From Lineus longissimus (Eukaryota; Nemertea; Pilidiophora; Heteronemertea; Lineidae), in contig NC_088309.1 of NCBI RefSeq assembly GCF_910592395.1, positions 17,732,599-17,796,598 on the forward strand: a stretch of DNA of 64,000 bases, in the 5' to 3' direction. This document shows positions 1-10,976 of this stretch, one piece after another; the stretch's first letter is position 1, and every line of letters begins with the position of its first letter. The position numbers were made by a program, and so were the translations under genes. The notes under the pieces were generated by a model. It did no database searches and was not told the origin of the DNA. It saw only the letters and a list, made by a program, of their open reading frames with translations.

Positions 1-2232
1 GGCTTTGATGACCTTGACATTCTCTCCCCCAGTGCCATCCCGGCCTTCCAAATCCTTTATGATGCCTATTTCTTCGGCAAATGCCTCGAGCTGAACTGCG
101 TTGAGAATCTCTCTCTCAGCACGCTGCATATCTTCCGCTGCCAGGGGGCGCTGCTTAATGGTTGCGTCTTGTTTTCCCAAGAGACGGTCCCTATATCTGA
201 GACATATGGCAATGGCTGTCTTTGCTGCCTCCCATGAGGAGAAGCTGCTCAGTCTCTCGAGCAGAGATGGGTACATGTTTGCTGCCTTGACATTCACTGC
301 CAAAACAGTTCCTGTGATTTCCCTCTTAACCTCTGGATCATCCTCAATCTCTTCAACCTCCTGATGCCCAGCCTTGGGAAGCTCCCTCTCCCATAAGAAA
401 TCAGGTCCCCTAAGCCATCTAGCAGTACCACTTGCAAGTTGCTCTGGGTTCAGTCCACGTGAGGCTTCATCAGCGACGTTCTCTTCACTCGCTACATGGC
501 GCCACTGACTCGGCTCAGTCTCTTTTCGGATTTCCTGCACTCTGTTTGCGACGAAGACGTGATACCGGCGCTCCTCATTTGCGATGTAACCCATGACCAC
601 CTTGCTATCGGTCCAAAATGTCTGCTCAGCAATCTTGTAATCAAGCTCCCTTGTCAGCATAGTGCTTATCCTGACAGATGTCAAGGCCGCAGTTAGCTCC
701 AGGCGAGGTATGGTGAGTGGTTTCAAAGGAGTAACTCGAGCCTTCCCCATGATGAAACTGCAGTGTACGTCGCCTTGCCTGCTCACAAGACGGACGTACG
801 AACATTGTCCATAGGCCCTGCTGCTCGCATCAGAGAAGTGGTGTAGAGATGCTGATGCCACTTCCCCAAATCCACCTGGCTTATAACATCTCGGTGTTGA
901 CAGCTGCTCCAAGTGTGGCAATTCACTCCTCCACTTTTCCCAGTCCATCCTGAGATTTTCTGACAGAGGTGTGTCCCAGTCTGCATTTTCTCTGCATAAC
1001 TCCTGCAAGATCATTTTTCCCACTAACAGGACAGGTGCAGCCATTCCTAGGGGGTCGTAAATAGATCCAATTGTCGACAGGATTCCGCGGCGTGTCAATG
1101 GTCGATCCTTTAGGACGATTCTAAATGTCAGAGTGTCATTTTCGATGCACCACTGTATTCCCAACACACGCTCCAGGGGGTAACTGAGCTCCCCCTTGTT
1201 CATAGGCAGCTCGCTTTCTCTCAGACTAGGCAGACGGTCCTCCTCTGGAATACTCTCCAACACCTCTCTGCAGTTCGACGCTATCTTGGGGAGGTGTAGT
1301 CCGCCTTCCCCGCAGGCCTCCTGGGCTGATTTGATCAGTGATAGAGCTCCCTCTATGGTTGGTTTTGACCCCAATCCGTCGTCAACATAAAACTGCCGCA
1401 TGATGAAATCTGCCGCCTCCTCTCCATACTTAGGCTTAAAGTCACTGGCAATCTGTTTTAGACCGAAAGCACAGCATGCTGGAGCACAACGTAGACCAAA
1501 TAGGAAAACCCTGCTGCGATATTCCACTGTTGGCTTTGACTCGTCCCCTCCTGGCCACCACAGGAACCTAAGGTAGTCCCGATCCTCTCTATTTACCCGG
1601 AACTGATGAAACATACGAGCGACGTCACACGTTACAGCCACGGGTTCGTGACGAAATCTGCATAGCACCCCTACCAGTGAATTCATCATGTCCGGGCCCT
1701 GAAGTAGATAATCATACAGACATCGTCCCAAATATTGTGCTCGACAATCAAATACGCGAATCTTCTCAGACTTGGGACCAAACACAGCAAAGTGAGAAAG
1801 ATACCACAAATGTCCCTCCTTCTCGGTTTGACGTTCTGTTTCCCCAATTACCTCTACATCTCCCGCGGCAATGATCTTTTCCATGAATTCGGCATATTTC
1901 GTCTTCAGCTGAGGGTTGCTCCTAAACTTTGACTTCAACTGATTGAGACGACTCGGGGCTGCAGGTTTGTTGTTCGATACTGTTGGTGCCTTATCCCCTT
2001 TAAATGGGAGGGGCATCTGGTAATGCCCGTCGGGAAGTTGATGGATTCCTGATTCTATCTTGGCTAGGAACTGAGAATCCTCCTGTGAAAAGGGATGTAC
2101 AGACTCGACCTCAGGAAAATCTGTCTCCAGCACAGAGATAACTTCTTTCACTCCTGTTTTCAGACAGATTGTGACCTCTGGCATTGCAGTCTCCATAGGC
2201 TGCGTCCTATTCCCTGATGATGCTTCACCGCA
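1..2232 (-). pseudogene. pol: BEL/Pao pol: reverse transcriptase and RNase H part (C-terminus outside window)
   Basis: Minus-strand frame (codon triplets beginning at plus positions 1, 4, 7...) is open without a stop from the left edge to beyond 2232, about 744 codons. Recognisable Pao RT features are a segment reading DGHYQMPLPF near 2000-2030, FLFGLRCAPACCAFGL near 1450-1510, and the catalytic YVDD at 1389-1378. Downstream come the RNase H-like stretch with HFSDAS near 840 and the conserved region before the integrase near 420-480. The frame is intact here, so decay comes from the LINE insertion and the gag frameshifts. The N-terminal part (protease) continues at 4639 on the far side of the LINE in the same frame. 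The integrase would lie to the left of the window. Confidence 0.85.
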
Positions 2233-4638
2233 GACAAATAATAATAATAATAGTCTCTTTTATAGCGCTATTCCATGGACAGAGTCCTTGCTCACAGCGC
2301 TCCCTCTCCAAAAGCTCGCACAAACAGCCAGGTCTTTATCGCTCCCTTGAATTTTTCAGTGTCCACAGTGTCCCGAATGTGGCATGGAAGAGTATTCCAT
2401 AGACGCGGTCCATAACACTTGAAACTACGATCCCCAAAAGAAGTCTTGGTTCTAGGAACCACCAGCTCCGAGAAAGCACCTGATCGGGTTGTGCGGGGAG
2501 CAGGTTTCCCAAAAAACAAGGTCTCTCAGATACTGGGGAGCTGCACCCTTCACGCACTTGTGCACCTGAAGCAACACCTTAAAGTCAATCCTTTCTGCCA
2601 CAGGCAGCCAGTGAAGTTTGATCAGAGTGGGTGTTATGTGATCAAACTTCCTGACTCTGCAAACGATGCGAGCAGCAGTATTTTGAACACGCTGTAATGG
2701 AGCAAGTGTCTTCGTCGGTAAACCAGCAAGTAATCCATTGTTGCAGTCAAGCCGAGAGGACACGAAGGCATGAACCAGACGTTCCCGGCTATCCTGGTCA
2801 AGGTATCTACTAAAACGGCCAATACTATACAAACTGGCATATGCAGCGTTGCATATCTTCTTTACATGTGCTTGCATTGTCATGCCCTGGTCCAGAAGAA
2901 CGCCTAGATCCCGGACACAGTCAGACTTTGGTACCGATACTCCATCAACTGATATTCCGGCAATAGATCCAGTTCTGCGCGATGAAACAATGTTAATTAC
3001 ATCCGTTTTGGGGGCATTGAGCGCTAGTTTGTGTTCAAATAACCAGTCCTTCACATCCTTAACACATGATTCCACGCGTGTCACCATCCGCTTGCTCTGC
3101 AAACTATCGCCACAGGGGGCTGACGCTTCAAGCTGATTGTCGTCAGCATACAGTTGGTATGGAACATTATGTTCTTGCATAACAGCACTGAGTGGTAGAG
3201 TGTATATGGTGAACAGAACAGGACCAAGAACAGAGCCCTGGGGAACACCATACTCGAGGACAACAGAGTCCGAGCACATGTTGCCGATTGCAACTGAAAG
3301 CTCTCTGCCTGCGAGATAAGACACAAACCACTGGAATGCCCTGTCCGCAAGGCCAATGCGATGTTGAAGTCGACTCAAAAGTATATGATGGTCCACCGTA
3401 TCGAAGGCTGCGGATAGGTCCAACAGCACTAGAAGAAACTCCTTTCCCACATCAAGTGAGCCCAGGATATCACTTGTAATGCGCAACAGTACAGTTTCTG
3501 TGCTGTGTCCTTGGCGATAGGCGGACTGGTTTGGGTCGTATAGATTGTTCAACAACATGTGATCTCTTAAGCGCATTGCTACTATTCGCTCGATAAGTTT
3601 GGAACGATAAGTCAAATTAGACACCAGGCGGTAATTCCCGAGTACTTCCTTGTCAAGTGTTGCTTTCTTAAGTAGCGGTTTGACCAGAGCGAACTTAAGA
3701 GGGACGGGCATGTGGCCAGTCTCAAGCGACAGGTTGATGATCTTCACTAGTACAGGCAAGAGTGGTTCGACGCATTTCTTCAGGAGCCACGTGGGGATAG
3801 GATCGAGACTACATCCTTTAGCTGGCAAGGAGAGGATGAGCTTCCTAACCTCGCTCTCTGACGTTGGTGCAAAGTCCTGTAGCAGGGATGTGGTACTAGA
3901 GCCATCGGATGTTGCGAGCGGTTTAAAACCAGAGTCATCAAATTTCTCACGGATGTTGCTGATCTTCTGGCTAAAGAAAGAGAAGAAATCCTCTGCCATG
4001 GCCTTAGTGTCGGTATTATCTGGCAGAGGAGACACTGACTTCTTTCCAACAAGCTCATTGACGACCTTGAACAGGTCTTTGCCATTGCAAGCCTTGATTC
4101 TTGAGCTATGGAAAGAAAGTTTAGCCTTATCAATCATCGTACTGATGGCATTGCACTGAGCTCTGAGCATTTGTCTGTTTATTTCAGTTCGTTCATTTCG
4201 CCACTTATTCTCGAGTTTGCGGCGAATTATTCTGGCTTGGCGAATCTCATCATCGAACCATGGTGACCTTTCCCTGACTTTCACAGTACGACGCGTTTCC
4301 GGAGCATGACTATCAAGAATGTCCCGCAGCACAGAGTCATATTGGACAACTAGACTGTCCAAGTCATCCGCGGGGGTTTGCACTAGACTGGATTGTGCAA
4401 TATCCTGAGAGAAAGCTTCCTCGTCAATGCTGCTGAGTTTCCTACACGTGACAGTTTTGGTCTGTGGTTTTAGCTTAGGAAGGTTCAGCTTGCAGCAGAC
4501 TGCAAAATGATCCGATGGGAAAGACGGATCAGCACCAAGATTGCTCACAAAACCCCAGTCACGACCACGGATTATAACAGGATCAAGCGTACGACCTTTG
4601 ACATGCGTTGGTTCATGCACGAGTTGGACGAGATCGAC
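2233..4638 (-). mobile_element. 5'-truncated CR1/L2-like LINE inserted in the BEL element
   Basis: The minus strand carries the tail of an endonuclease domain (PTHVKG then SDHFAVCC, near 4590-4510), a reverse transcriptase, a C-terminal region typical of CR1/L2-group LINEs, a short 3' UTR and a microsatellite tail, seen as (AAT)n at 2237-2250 on the plus strand. BEL coding sequence resumes on both sides: DPTEQQ at about 4660 on one side and the pre-RT region below 2232 on the other. GACAA occurs at both joints (2233-2237 and 4636-4640) and may be a very short target duplication or microhomology. The 5' end is truncated inside the endonuclease, as is usual for target-primed reverse transcription. 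Confidence 0.85.
2292..4635 (-). pseudogene. LINE ORF2 fragment: partial endonuclease + reverse transcriptase
   Basis: The main frame is open from the BEL junction down to a stop at 2452. Motifs in order are the endonuclease end, a basic stretch around the WFDDEI motif near 4255, the RT fingers with FDTVDH near 3400, GVPQGSVLGP near 3240, and the catalytic YADD near 3150-3139. After about 2505 the typical C-terminus (GDRSFKCYGPRLWN and following) continues in another frame down to 2292, so there is a 1-base frameshift close to the end. The family normally has ORF1 and a full endonuclease; both are absent here. Not functional as it stands. Confidence 0.85.
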
Positions 4639-5388
4639 AATATGATGACTACTGCCGCCTATTTCCACTTCCTGTTGTTCTGTAGGGTCAGCCAAACGAA
4701 CAATACTCCAGCCTAGATCCGTCCGTTGCGCAAAGGGTTCATGTCCACGGCCACAGATCACCTCCCTAGGCGCTAGTGCCCTTGAGCAATTATATCCTAT
4801 CAACATCCCTACCTCACAGTCCAAGGTAGGCTCCAGCTCCTCAGCAATTCCTTCTAAGTGGCCCCATTTCCGGGCTACCTCAGGGGTAGGTATATGACCC
4901 CTATTAGCTGGTATATTTGGTCTTGTATAAACCTGGGGTAGGTGAACCTCTCTGCTGCAACTGCCTAGTCCCTTGACCACCAACCCGCTTATCTTATCTG
5001 TGTCTACAAGTTGCGATTCAGCCGTCATTGTTGATAAACTGAGTTTTGTTTTGATGCCACTAACTCCTAGTTTATGTTTGGTCTCCTCTAGTATAAAGGA
5101 TACATCAGACTGGGAATCTAGCATAGCATAGCAGACATGCCTCACAACCGGCCTGTCTTGGTGATACACTTCTACAGGTACAATCATTGAGCTCAGGTTT
5201 TGTCCAGTACCCAATTTAGCCTTGACCCTATGCACTGTTCCACCCTCAGTATCTCGCTGGGGCTTCCTAGACTCTTCATTACCGGTACCGGGTTTCACTG
5301 GCGCCGTGTCACCATGTAGCGAGGTAGGGTGACGCTTGGAACAGGTTTTACAAGTCCCCGTTACGACAAAACTTAGAACGATGTCCAA
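4639..5388 (-). pseudogene. BEL/Pao protease region (DUF1758-type retropepsin), fused in frame to the LINE
   Basis: About 250 residues are read from 5388 downwards. The region includes a third Cys/His cluster (CKTCSKRH, following the zinc knuckles) and a retropepsin-like core AMLDSQSDVSFI, with the aspartate at about residue 91 of the open frame. The rest of the Pao protease follows, ending in LGWSIVRLADPTEQQ before the LINE junction. The usual family motif is LLDTQSD or LLDTGSQ, so the D-[ST]-x active site is kept. By chance the LINE is inserted in the same frame, so the open frame runs on for 978 codons in total (5388-2452). This is a chimera, not a natural protein. RT coding continues at 2232. 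Confidence 0.8.
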
Positions 5389-5580
5389 ATCCTAGGCAGC
5401 CGTAACACAGACCGCGTTCTTTGATGAAGGCCTTCCTATCGGTAAGCGATTTACCCAGGAACTTGTAACAAACATCCAAGTCATGTCCTTTTTCACACAG
5501 CGCGCAAGACTTCGGCGCTGTCGGACTCTCAACTACTGTGCTCAATGTACGCCCAACACCAATGACTTTGGGCGACTTAT
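5345..5580 (-). pseudogene. BEL/Pao gag zinc-knuckle segment, out of frame with its neighbours
   Basis: The minus frame shows two Cys/His clusters: CALCEKGHDLDVC and CYGCLGFGHRSKFC, the second in CX2CX4HX4C spacing. They join the gag body (upstream) and the protease (downstream), but this segment lies in a different frame from both. One base is lost in an A-rich run near 5585 and a compensating indel occurs near 5370. Zinc knuckles of this kind bind retrotransposon RNA. The pattern of shift and restore suggests simple decay, not programmed frameshifting. Confidence 0.8.
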
Positions 5581-6219
5581 CATTTTGTTTACATTTTGAG
5601 TCTGACCTAGTGCCTGTTGATCCTTGCTGAATGTCCCCGTGACAGGATCATTTGCTATCTCCGACTCCTGATATACGAACTCTGTGAATCGCCTGAAAGG
5701 TGGGTATTCCCCATGTTTGGAACGCCAATCAGCTACTATCCGCGCCCATCTCTTTACCAGCCAGTCCGGTAATTTCATTAGCAATTTGCGATTTTCCCTG
5801 TCATCGTCAAGTACTCGTAAAGAACCAATGGATTTCTTTGCTGCTTCGCACTGCCTTAGAGAATCCGAGAATTTACGAAGTGCCTGACTGTCCTTTGGAT
5901 GAACCTTTGGCCACCCTTCCAGCTTATTACGAAAAGCCTCTGCTACATTGAAGGGGTTTCCATACCTCTGCTCAAGCACTGCCTTTGCCTCATCAAATGC
6001 ACTGTCACTACTAATCAGGAAGTAACCTTCCACTGCCTCTTTAGCCGGACCAGCCAAGTACCGTCTCAGGTAGTGCATTCGCTCCCGAGGTGGAATTCCT
6101 TTCCCTTCTATCAATGTCTTAAAGGCTGCTAACCAACCAGCATACAACAGGGGGTCACCAGAAAACACCGGCGGTTCTGGTGGTGGTAGACGACTGAGAC
6201 TCATTTGACTAACTAACAC
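5542..6219 (-). pseudogene. gag: BEL/Pao gag body (DUF1759-type)
   Basis: An open frame of about 225 codons whose true ATG is probably the internal Met before SLSRLPPPEPPVFSGDP (near 6204). The PPPEPPVFSGDPLLY segment, the AGPAKEAVEGY stretch and the EQRYGNPF motif are characteristic of Pao-family gag (DUF1759). Gag would form the particle shell that packages the element RNA. The frame ends at 5542, just after the 1-base loss near 5585, so the zinc knuckles fall out of frame. Upstream, the linker (YPPQQGDLLS) is in this frame but the coiled-coil N-terminus is not. Confidence 0.85.
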
Positions 6220-6701
6220 GGAAAGAAGGTCACCCTGTTGCGGTGGGTAGACTGTAAGTCAATGAGGTTGTCCTCATAATGTTCGCGGGGTGCAACCATC
6301 GGAGATGTACAGAGTGGCTGCCTGGCGGTACACGCATCCGCCAAAATGTTCAGGCCCTGGAGGCCATCGGGCTCAAAAGCATCACCACATGCATTTGCCG
6401 CATCCTTCAGAAACCTGTCCATGTGGGCCTTATCTGACCCCGACGCAATAATCCCAGCAGGTTCAGACGTAACCATGTCAACCTCAATGTGTTTAGAATC
6501 GGTAACACCATTAACAACGGCCACATCCTCCTTGTCCTCAAGTTCAGCGATTTGGAGCTCCTTTTTCAGCTTCAGCAACTCCAACCTGTCATTAAGATCA
6601 GCCTCCATCAGCTCCATACGAATCCTCTTCGTCTCATGTTGATATTGAAGTTCGATCCGCAGCTGACTGATCCTGGCCCTATTACTGCTGATGGAAGACA
6701 T
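6213..6701 (-). pseudogene. BEL/Pao gag N-terminus, coiled coil
   Basis: An ATG-initiated frame of 162 codons begins at 6701, only 34 bases inside the LTR boundary. Residues about 5-60 are rich in Leu, Glu, Arg and Lys with heptad-like spacing (LRIELQYQHETKRIRMELME), as in the coiled-coil N-termini of BEL gags, which help multimerise. The frame ends in a stop at 6213-6215, overlapping the gag body in another frame. The linker to gag reads in the second frame from about 6255, so a third 1-base frameshift lies there. Confidence 0.7.
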
Positions 6702-6735
6702 CTCGCAATCGTACCTTGTTTCGCAGAGATTTTAC

Positions 6736-7540
6736 TGTAGCTGCCCACGGACAAACGGACATTGAAGTCGAGATTGTACAACGTACAGGTTTATTATGTA
6801 CTTAACTGTAAAATCTGTAACGATAAAAAGCAATAAACATTTTTGAGAATTATGTCTACATCTGCTTTCCTTAAACGTGTTAAACTCTGAAAGTTCCTGT
6901 CAAGAATACTTATACATGTGTGGCAATTGGATGCTTGTCCAGTGCTGTCCCCTAGGTGGACAGAGACAAACTACTGGGACCATGATCTTTCACGCACCGG
7001 TGCCGCGCCACCTAACGGCTGAAACTGGAACTAAATCTAGTCCTCCTGGACGTGGCTTCGTGCCCTAAAATTGAGTTAAATGAACCAGGCCAAAACCTAA
7101 GGCCAATCGGAATCCCTACTGGCTCTGCAGAGCACATTACCTAAACCTAACTAAAGAAATAAGACCAGAAAACAGCCTCAAGAAACTCGTTGGCATTTCG
7201 CCAACTTCTAAATCAAGGTTGCAATTTCTGGAGTGGTGCATGCACCGGCACAAAAGGCCTTCAAAAGTCACTAAAATCTATGTGACATCTCCAAGCTACT
7301 GTTTCAAAGAGGGCAAGGGGTTTCTATACATCATTTTAGCCTAAAGCGGCACTATTTACCTCTTTGAGTCCATCAGAAATAATGAGTTTATACTCCGAAA
7401 TTCCTGTCCGTGACAACTTTCACAAATACATCTTATGTCCACGGGGTTCCCAGCTTCCGGACTCAGGGATTCTATTTCCGTATCCGCCGTTTAAAATGGA
7501 GCGCACTGATTGCGCAATACTAAATCTAGGCGCACTTACA
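6736..7540 (-). repeat. 5' LTR of the BEL/Pao element (805 bp)
   Basis: This stretch is repeated at 42901-43692 with very high identity; the main difference is a 13-bp stretch near 6867-6879 missing from the other copy. In element orientation it begins TGTAAGTGCGCC and ends GGCAGCTACA, giving the usual TG...CA termini. The gag leader starts directly inside it, so it is the 5' LTR. It is flanked outside by ATTTC (7541-7545), the right half of a 5-bp target duplication whose left half is at 42896-42900. No clear TGG-type primer binding site follows. Confidence 0.85.
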
Positions 7541-7976
7541 ATTTCTCCTTAAATCATCACCGAAACCACGCTATCCGCAGGAAGATTTCGTTCTAGTGTC
7601 CGAAAATGCATGATCTTACAGGGGCGCTAACTCGACAAATAGAGGGGATCTATGGGGATCTATGCGAGTTTTAGGTCCTACAGGTCTCGAACTTGTAAAA
7701 TCTGTAAACATGCCTCCAAATCCCATTATGATAATGAAGAAATTGCCCCATATCTTGGAGACTGTTTTGAAACCATCGCTAATTTTGGAAGATCGGTGCC
7801 CGGCTATTTTGTTTTAAAAACCCTATTTTTCCCCATCAAAACAGCACTTTTCATTATTCAAATGATAACTTATTGTCTGAAGACTTATTTCATAGCAGAA
7901 AAGTACTAATAACTCTGATTTGATGCGAAAAATATAACTTTATTTGATGACTTGATTTTCCCTTGGCCGTGGATCG

Positions 7977-8420
7977 GAGACAAGACCACAATTGATTTTT
8001 TAAGCCTTTTAGCAGTTAAATTGTCAATGTTTGACCGCGACGCATCAAAGAACGCGTCAAGTAGTGAAACTGAAATTCGGATATGATATACGGGTTAGTC
8101 TTGCGAGTAACTGGTGCGATGGAAATTGGTGATTGACCACGGAAATTTTTTTATAATCGACAAATTAGACAGACTTTGATATTTCCACTGTTTTCAGCCA
8201 ACTGGCAGAAAAAACTCAAAACACGCCCCCTATTACCCAATTAGCAAAATTCGAAATTAATTTTTTTATCAAATAATTTCTTTATATCTGTAGACTTGCC
8301 ACAGCAAATATTTTTTTCAATACCTCTCCAAATATGTACTTGAGAGTAAAAAACATGCACTCGTCTAATTGATAGGCCTCGACCCTCCAACCTATGAATA
8401 TTCATTAGTGGTCTTGTCTC
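7977..8420 (+). mobile_element. MITE copy 1 of the composite (TIR GAGACAAGACCAC)
   Basis: About 444 bp with 13-bp terminal inverted repeats. It matches 8970-9412 and the solo copy 27529-27973 along its whole length with scattered substitutions. It is non-coding. The solo copy is flanked by TTTC, so the family makes 4-bp target duplications. Confidence 0.85.
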
Positions 8421-8969
8421 AATGAAGGTACATTTCAGGGGTTAACATTTTGAGATTTTTTTCAAACTAATGTACATGACATCCCACAACTCTCCAACAA
8501 AGGAAAGTCATATCTGGACATTTTTGGAGAACTGAGAGACATTTCAAAGAGTGGTACAACTGTGCCAAAGCGACGAAAGAGGACAAAATCGACAAAAAGT
8601 CATGATTTTGCAGCCAACAGCACCAAATTCAAAGACCTGCCCTGGCCAGAATAAGCAGGCTATGGAGCTGATAATTTAGGATGTGATTTAGGAATATCTT
8701 TGCTGCTTAGGGCACAACTTTCAGAATCAAGGCCTAAGTAGTTTCAAAGAAATTACAAAATGAATGGCAACACAACAAGACTTGTAAAAATGAAACCGAA
8801 CTTAGACCGGGGTTAGGTTGACTCTTATTTGGGTCAAATTAAGTTTTTTTCTCATTATTTTAGCTTGTTTTGACCTTAAATCATCAGCAATACAATATTC
8901 TAAATGAATTAGAGTGATTTGAGCACATTCAGATTTTTCACTCTATTGACCCAAAATGTAGTGTAAATA

Positions 8970-9412
8970 GAGACAAGACCACAATTGATTTTTTAAGCCT
9001 TTTAGCAGTTAAATTGTCAATGTTTGACCGCGACGCATCAAAGAACGCGTCAAGTAGTGAAACTGAAATTCGGATATGATATACGGGTTAGTCTTGCGAG
9101 TAACTGGTGCGATGGAAATTGGTGATTGACCACGGAAATTTTTTTATAATCGACAAATTAGACAGACTTTGATATTTCCACTGTTTTCAGCATACTGGCA
9201 GAAAAAACTCAAAACACGCCCCCTATTACCCAATTAGCAAAATTCGAAATTAATTTTTTCATCAAATAATTTCTTTATATCTGTAGACTTGCCACAGCAA
9301 ATATTTTTTCAATACCTCTCCAAATATGTACTTGAGAGTAAAAAACATGCACTCGTCTAATTGATAGGCCTCGACCCTCCAACCTATGAATATTCATTAG
9401 TGGTCTTGTCTC
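8970..9412 (+). mobile_element. MITE copy 2 of the composite
   Basis: About 443 bp, in the same orientation as 7977-8420. Differences from copy 1 include CATACTGG in place of CAACTGG near the middle. It is followed directly by the outer ATCG duplication. Confidence 0.85.
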
Positions 9413-9480
9413 ATCGAGTTTGTTTACAATATGCAGCGCCATCTTGGAAAAGCCGTGACGTCACCGCGGTATCCTCCTTG

Positions 9481-9866
9481 AACACAGATCACAATGAAAT
9501 TATGACTGGGAAAGCACTGCATGAAATGTTTAGCTGCTGAATACAGACATATTATAAGCATTTCTCGCCATCGGCAAAAATTCAGTGAATTTCAAATGAT
9601 GCCAAGTGTGGTGGGCAAATTACCAAGCAAAGCTGATCTCAATCAAAATTTTGTCAAAACCTGAAGTGACAAGTTGCTCGAGATCGATAATGCATAACCG
9701 TCAATAACGATGTTTTCTGCGGTTCTGGGATGTAGATGTATACACAACAGAGAACGTAGACAAACGTTCAAATAAGCTGTGTTTTGTGCACATTTTCGGA
9801 TGTATACCACCTTGACGCTCAATCATTGTATTGACATTGCTCTGCTTCGAGACAACGCGCGTCAAT
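9481..9866. repeat. Duplicon flank, paralogous to 32641-33019
   Basis: This stretch matches 32641-33019 at roughly 93-95 percent by eye. In the 32.6-kb copy the sequence runs straight on from the LamG duplicon without the MITE. That copy is therefore the empty-site paralogue of the MITE insertion. No gene is seen. Confidence 0.75.
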
Positions 9867-10312
9867 ATGGGCTGAGGCAACGGTGGCAATACCGCTGGAA
9901 GTTAATGTACACTCGTGATTCAAGGTGAAGACTTCTATGGAACTGCCCCCCCCCCCCCCCTTACAATGAACAAACTATCAGATATGAGGAAGATACCTAC
10001 AAGTCACAGGTGAAAGAGCTGGAAATGCTCAAACTCTCAGTCGTAGACTGGTTGGCGGGGCTCTGTACTAGTTTATATACGATTTCAATGTCTCCTCTCC
10101 GGCATCTACAGGCTATCGTTCCTCCGTCGCTTGGGAGGTAGAGGACTTCGGCCTTCTAGCCCGGAACGTCAGTAGAAGGGCGTAGTTTCTGATAATAGTA
10201 TTTGTTGTCAAATGTTTTCCCACCGAGGGGAATATAAAAGATACACAAATCTCCCACCAAGGGGAATAATTATAAGACTATGATAAAAGGCTTCTCGCAA
10301 ACTTTAAACGTG
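9867..10312. other. Unassigned spacer with a poly-C run
   Basis: No coding frame or named repeat is seen. A run of about 15 C lies near 9946-9960. The preceding GTACACTCGTGATTCAAGG resembles 38016-38035, which is also followed by C runs, so both belong to one unnamed repeat. Confidence 0.4.
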
Positions 10313-10796
10313 CTGCAACACTAACAGACGAACACAGTCTGTAAACGCTGACTCCAGGCTGACTGAAGCAAACTGACCGCTAGTTGGGTTTAAGCGTGCA
10401 ATAAGGTCAAACGCATTTTTTGCAGTTTCTATATCTATGACATCTCCCGGTCAAGAATTCGTCGGGTGCCGGGCTGGCACCCTTGGGCAATTTAAGATAT
10501 CTTCGTTTCCATGGCAACCACTTGCAAACAACGTGTATTTTTGTCAATCGCATTTCCTCCCGACATAGAAGTCGCATTTACACAATTAAAACAATTGAAC
10601 ATATTTAAATCAACACCGGCTACCATTTTAGTGCAATAAAAAGATGGTTAAAGGTCAAGGTCACTGGGAAAAGTCAAGGTCATTGCGCAAAATGCACTTT
10701 TTTGAACGTTTCATAACAACAATTTTCTCTTGCTAATTACTGGCATGTTTTATTATAATAATGGGTTTATTTTCCTATATGTTTTATCCGTAGATA

Positions 10797-10976
10797 ATGA
10801 CTTTTAAAATGACAGATTCTGGACCAGTACACGTCATAGATATTGAAACTGCAAAAAAATTGCGTTCAGATCTTATTGCACGCTTTTCGACTCTGCCACT
10901 TGACTATGTACCATTTTCCCGGGCAGGGACTCGTCCGACTCGTCTACACGACCTCTGGCACATGCGGAGACAGTGA
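10797..10976 (+). CDS. Short ORF or exon of unknown function (59 aa)
   Basis: An ATG frame of 59 codons whose start lies just after a possible splice acceptor (TTTTATCCGTAG). The translation has a protein-like composition, for example IDIETAKKLRSDLIARF in the middle and an Arg-rich end. The second copy (53733-53912) differs by His to Gln at residue 12. It could be an upstream exon of the integrase gene or chance. I recognise no family. Confidence 0.25.
   Translation: MTFKMTDSGPVHVIDIETAKKLRSDLIARFSTLPLDYVPFSRAGTRPTRLHDLWHMRRQ

Larger units (their letters stand above)
1..7540 (-). mobile_element. BEL/Pao LTR retrotransposon, inner and 5' part, interrupted by a LINE
   Basis: Reading on the minus strand from 7540 downwards there is an LTR (7540-6736), a coiled-coil gag N-terminus, a Pao-type gag, CCHC zinc knuckles, a DUF1758-type aspartic protease, and then RT and RNase H running off the left edge. 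The order and the YVDD RT motif fit BEL/Pao. The integrase and 3' LTR are not on this side of the window, but a matching 3' LTR with polypurine tract lies at 42901-43704. The gag part carries three apparent 1-base frameshifts and the middle is split by a LINE, so this copy is inactive. The element sits inside a hAT-like MITE; ATTTC at 7541-7545 and 42896-42900 is the likely target duplication. Confidence 0.9.
7977..9412. mobile_element. Composite of two MITEs flanking a 549-bp segment
   Basis: Two directly repeated MITE copies (7977-8420 and 8970-9412), each with GAGACAAGACCAC / GTGGTCTTGTCTC ends, enclose unrelated sequence 8421-8969. The outer ends are flanked by ATCG on both sides (7973-7976, 9413-9416). 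The uninterrupted MITE copy near 19870 shows a single ATCG at this place. The inner ends have no duplication (AATG and AATA). The whole 1,436 bp therefore looks as though it moved as one unit. Confidence 0.8.
7541..9480 (-). mobile_element. Right half of a hAT-like MITE, itself interrupted by a composite MITE
   Basis: In reverse complement this matches 19812-20325, broken only by the insert at 7977-9412 plus its target duplication. It ends at 9480 in CCTCCTTG, complementary to the CAAGGAGG start of the intact copy, and is followed by AACACAGAT (9481-9489). The matching left half starts at 42463, preceded by the same AACACAGAT. CAAGG...CCTTG termini and an 8-9 bp target duplication fit hAT (a Mutator-type origin is the alternative). 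No transposase is encoded. Confidence 0.8.

Noticed and set aside
3780-4159. ORFs on the opposite strand and in other frames of the LINE
   Set aside because: These are frame shadows of the RT coding sequence.
2452-5388. A single 978-residue host gene
   Set aside because: The first quarter is Pao protease and the rest a LINE RT with its tail at 2237-2250. BEL pol resumes beyond it, so it is an insertion chimera.
5345-5600. Programmed frameshifting around the BEL zinc knuckles
   Set aside because: The shifts are in opposite directions without a slippery heptamer in register, and a third shift lies upstream. This fits decay.
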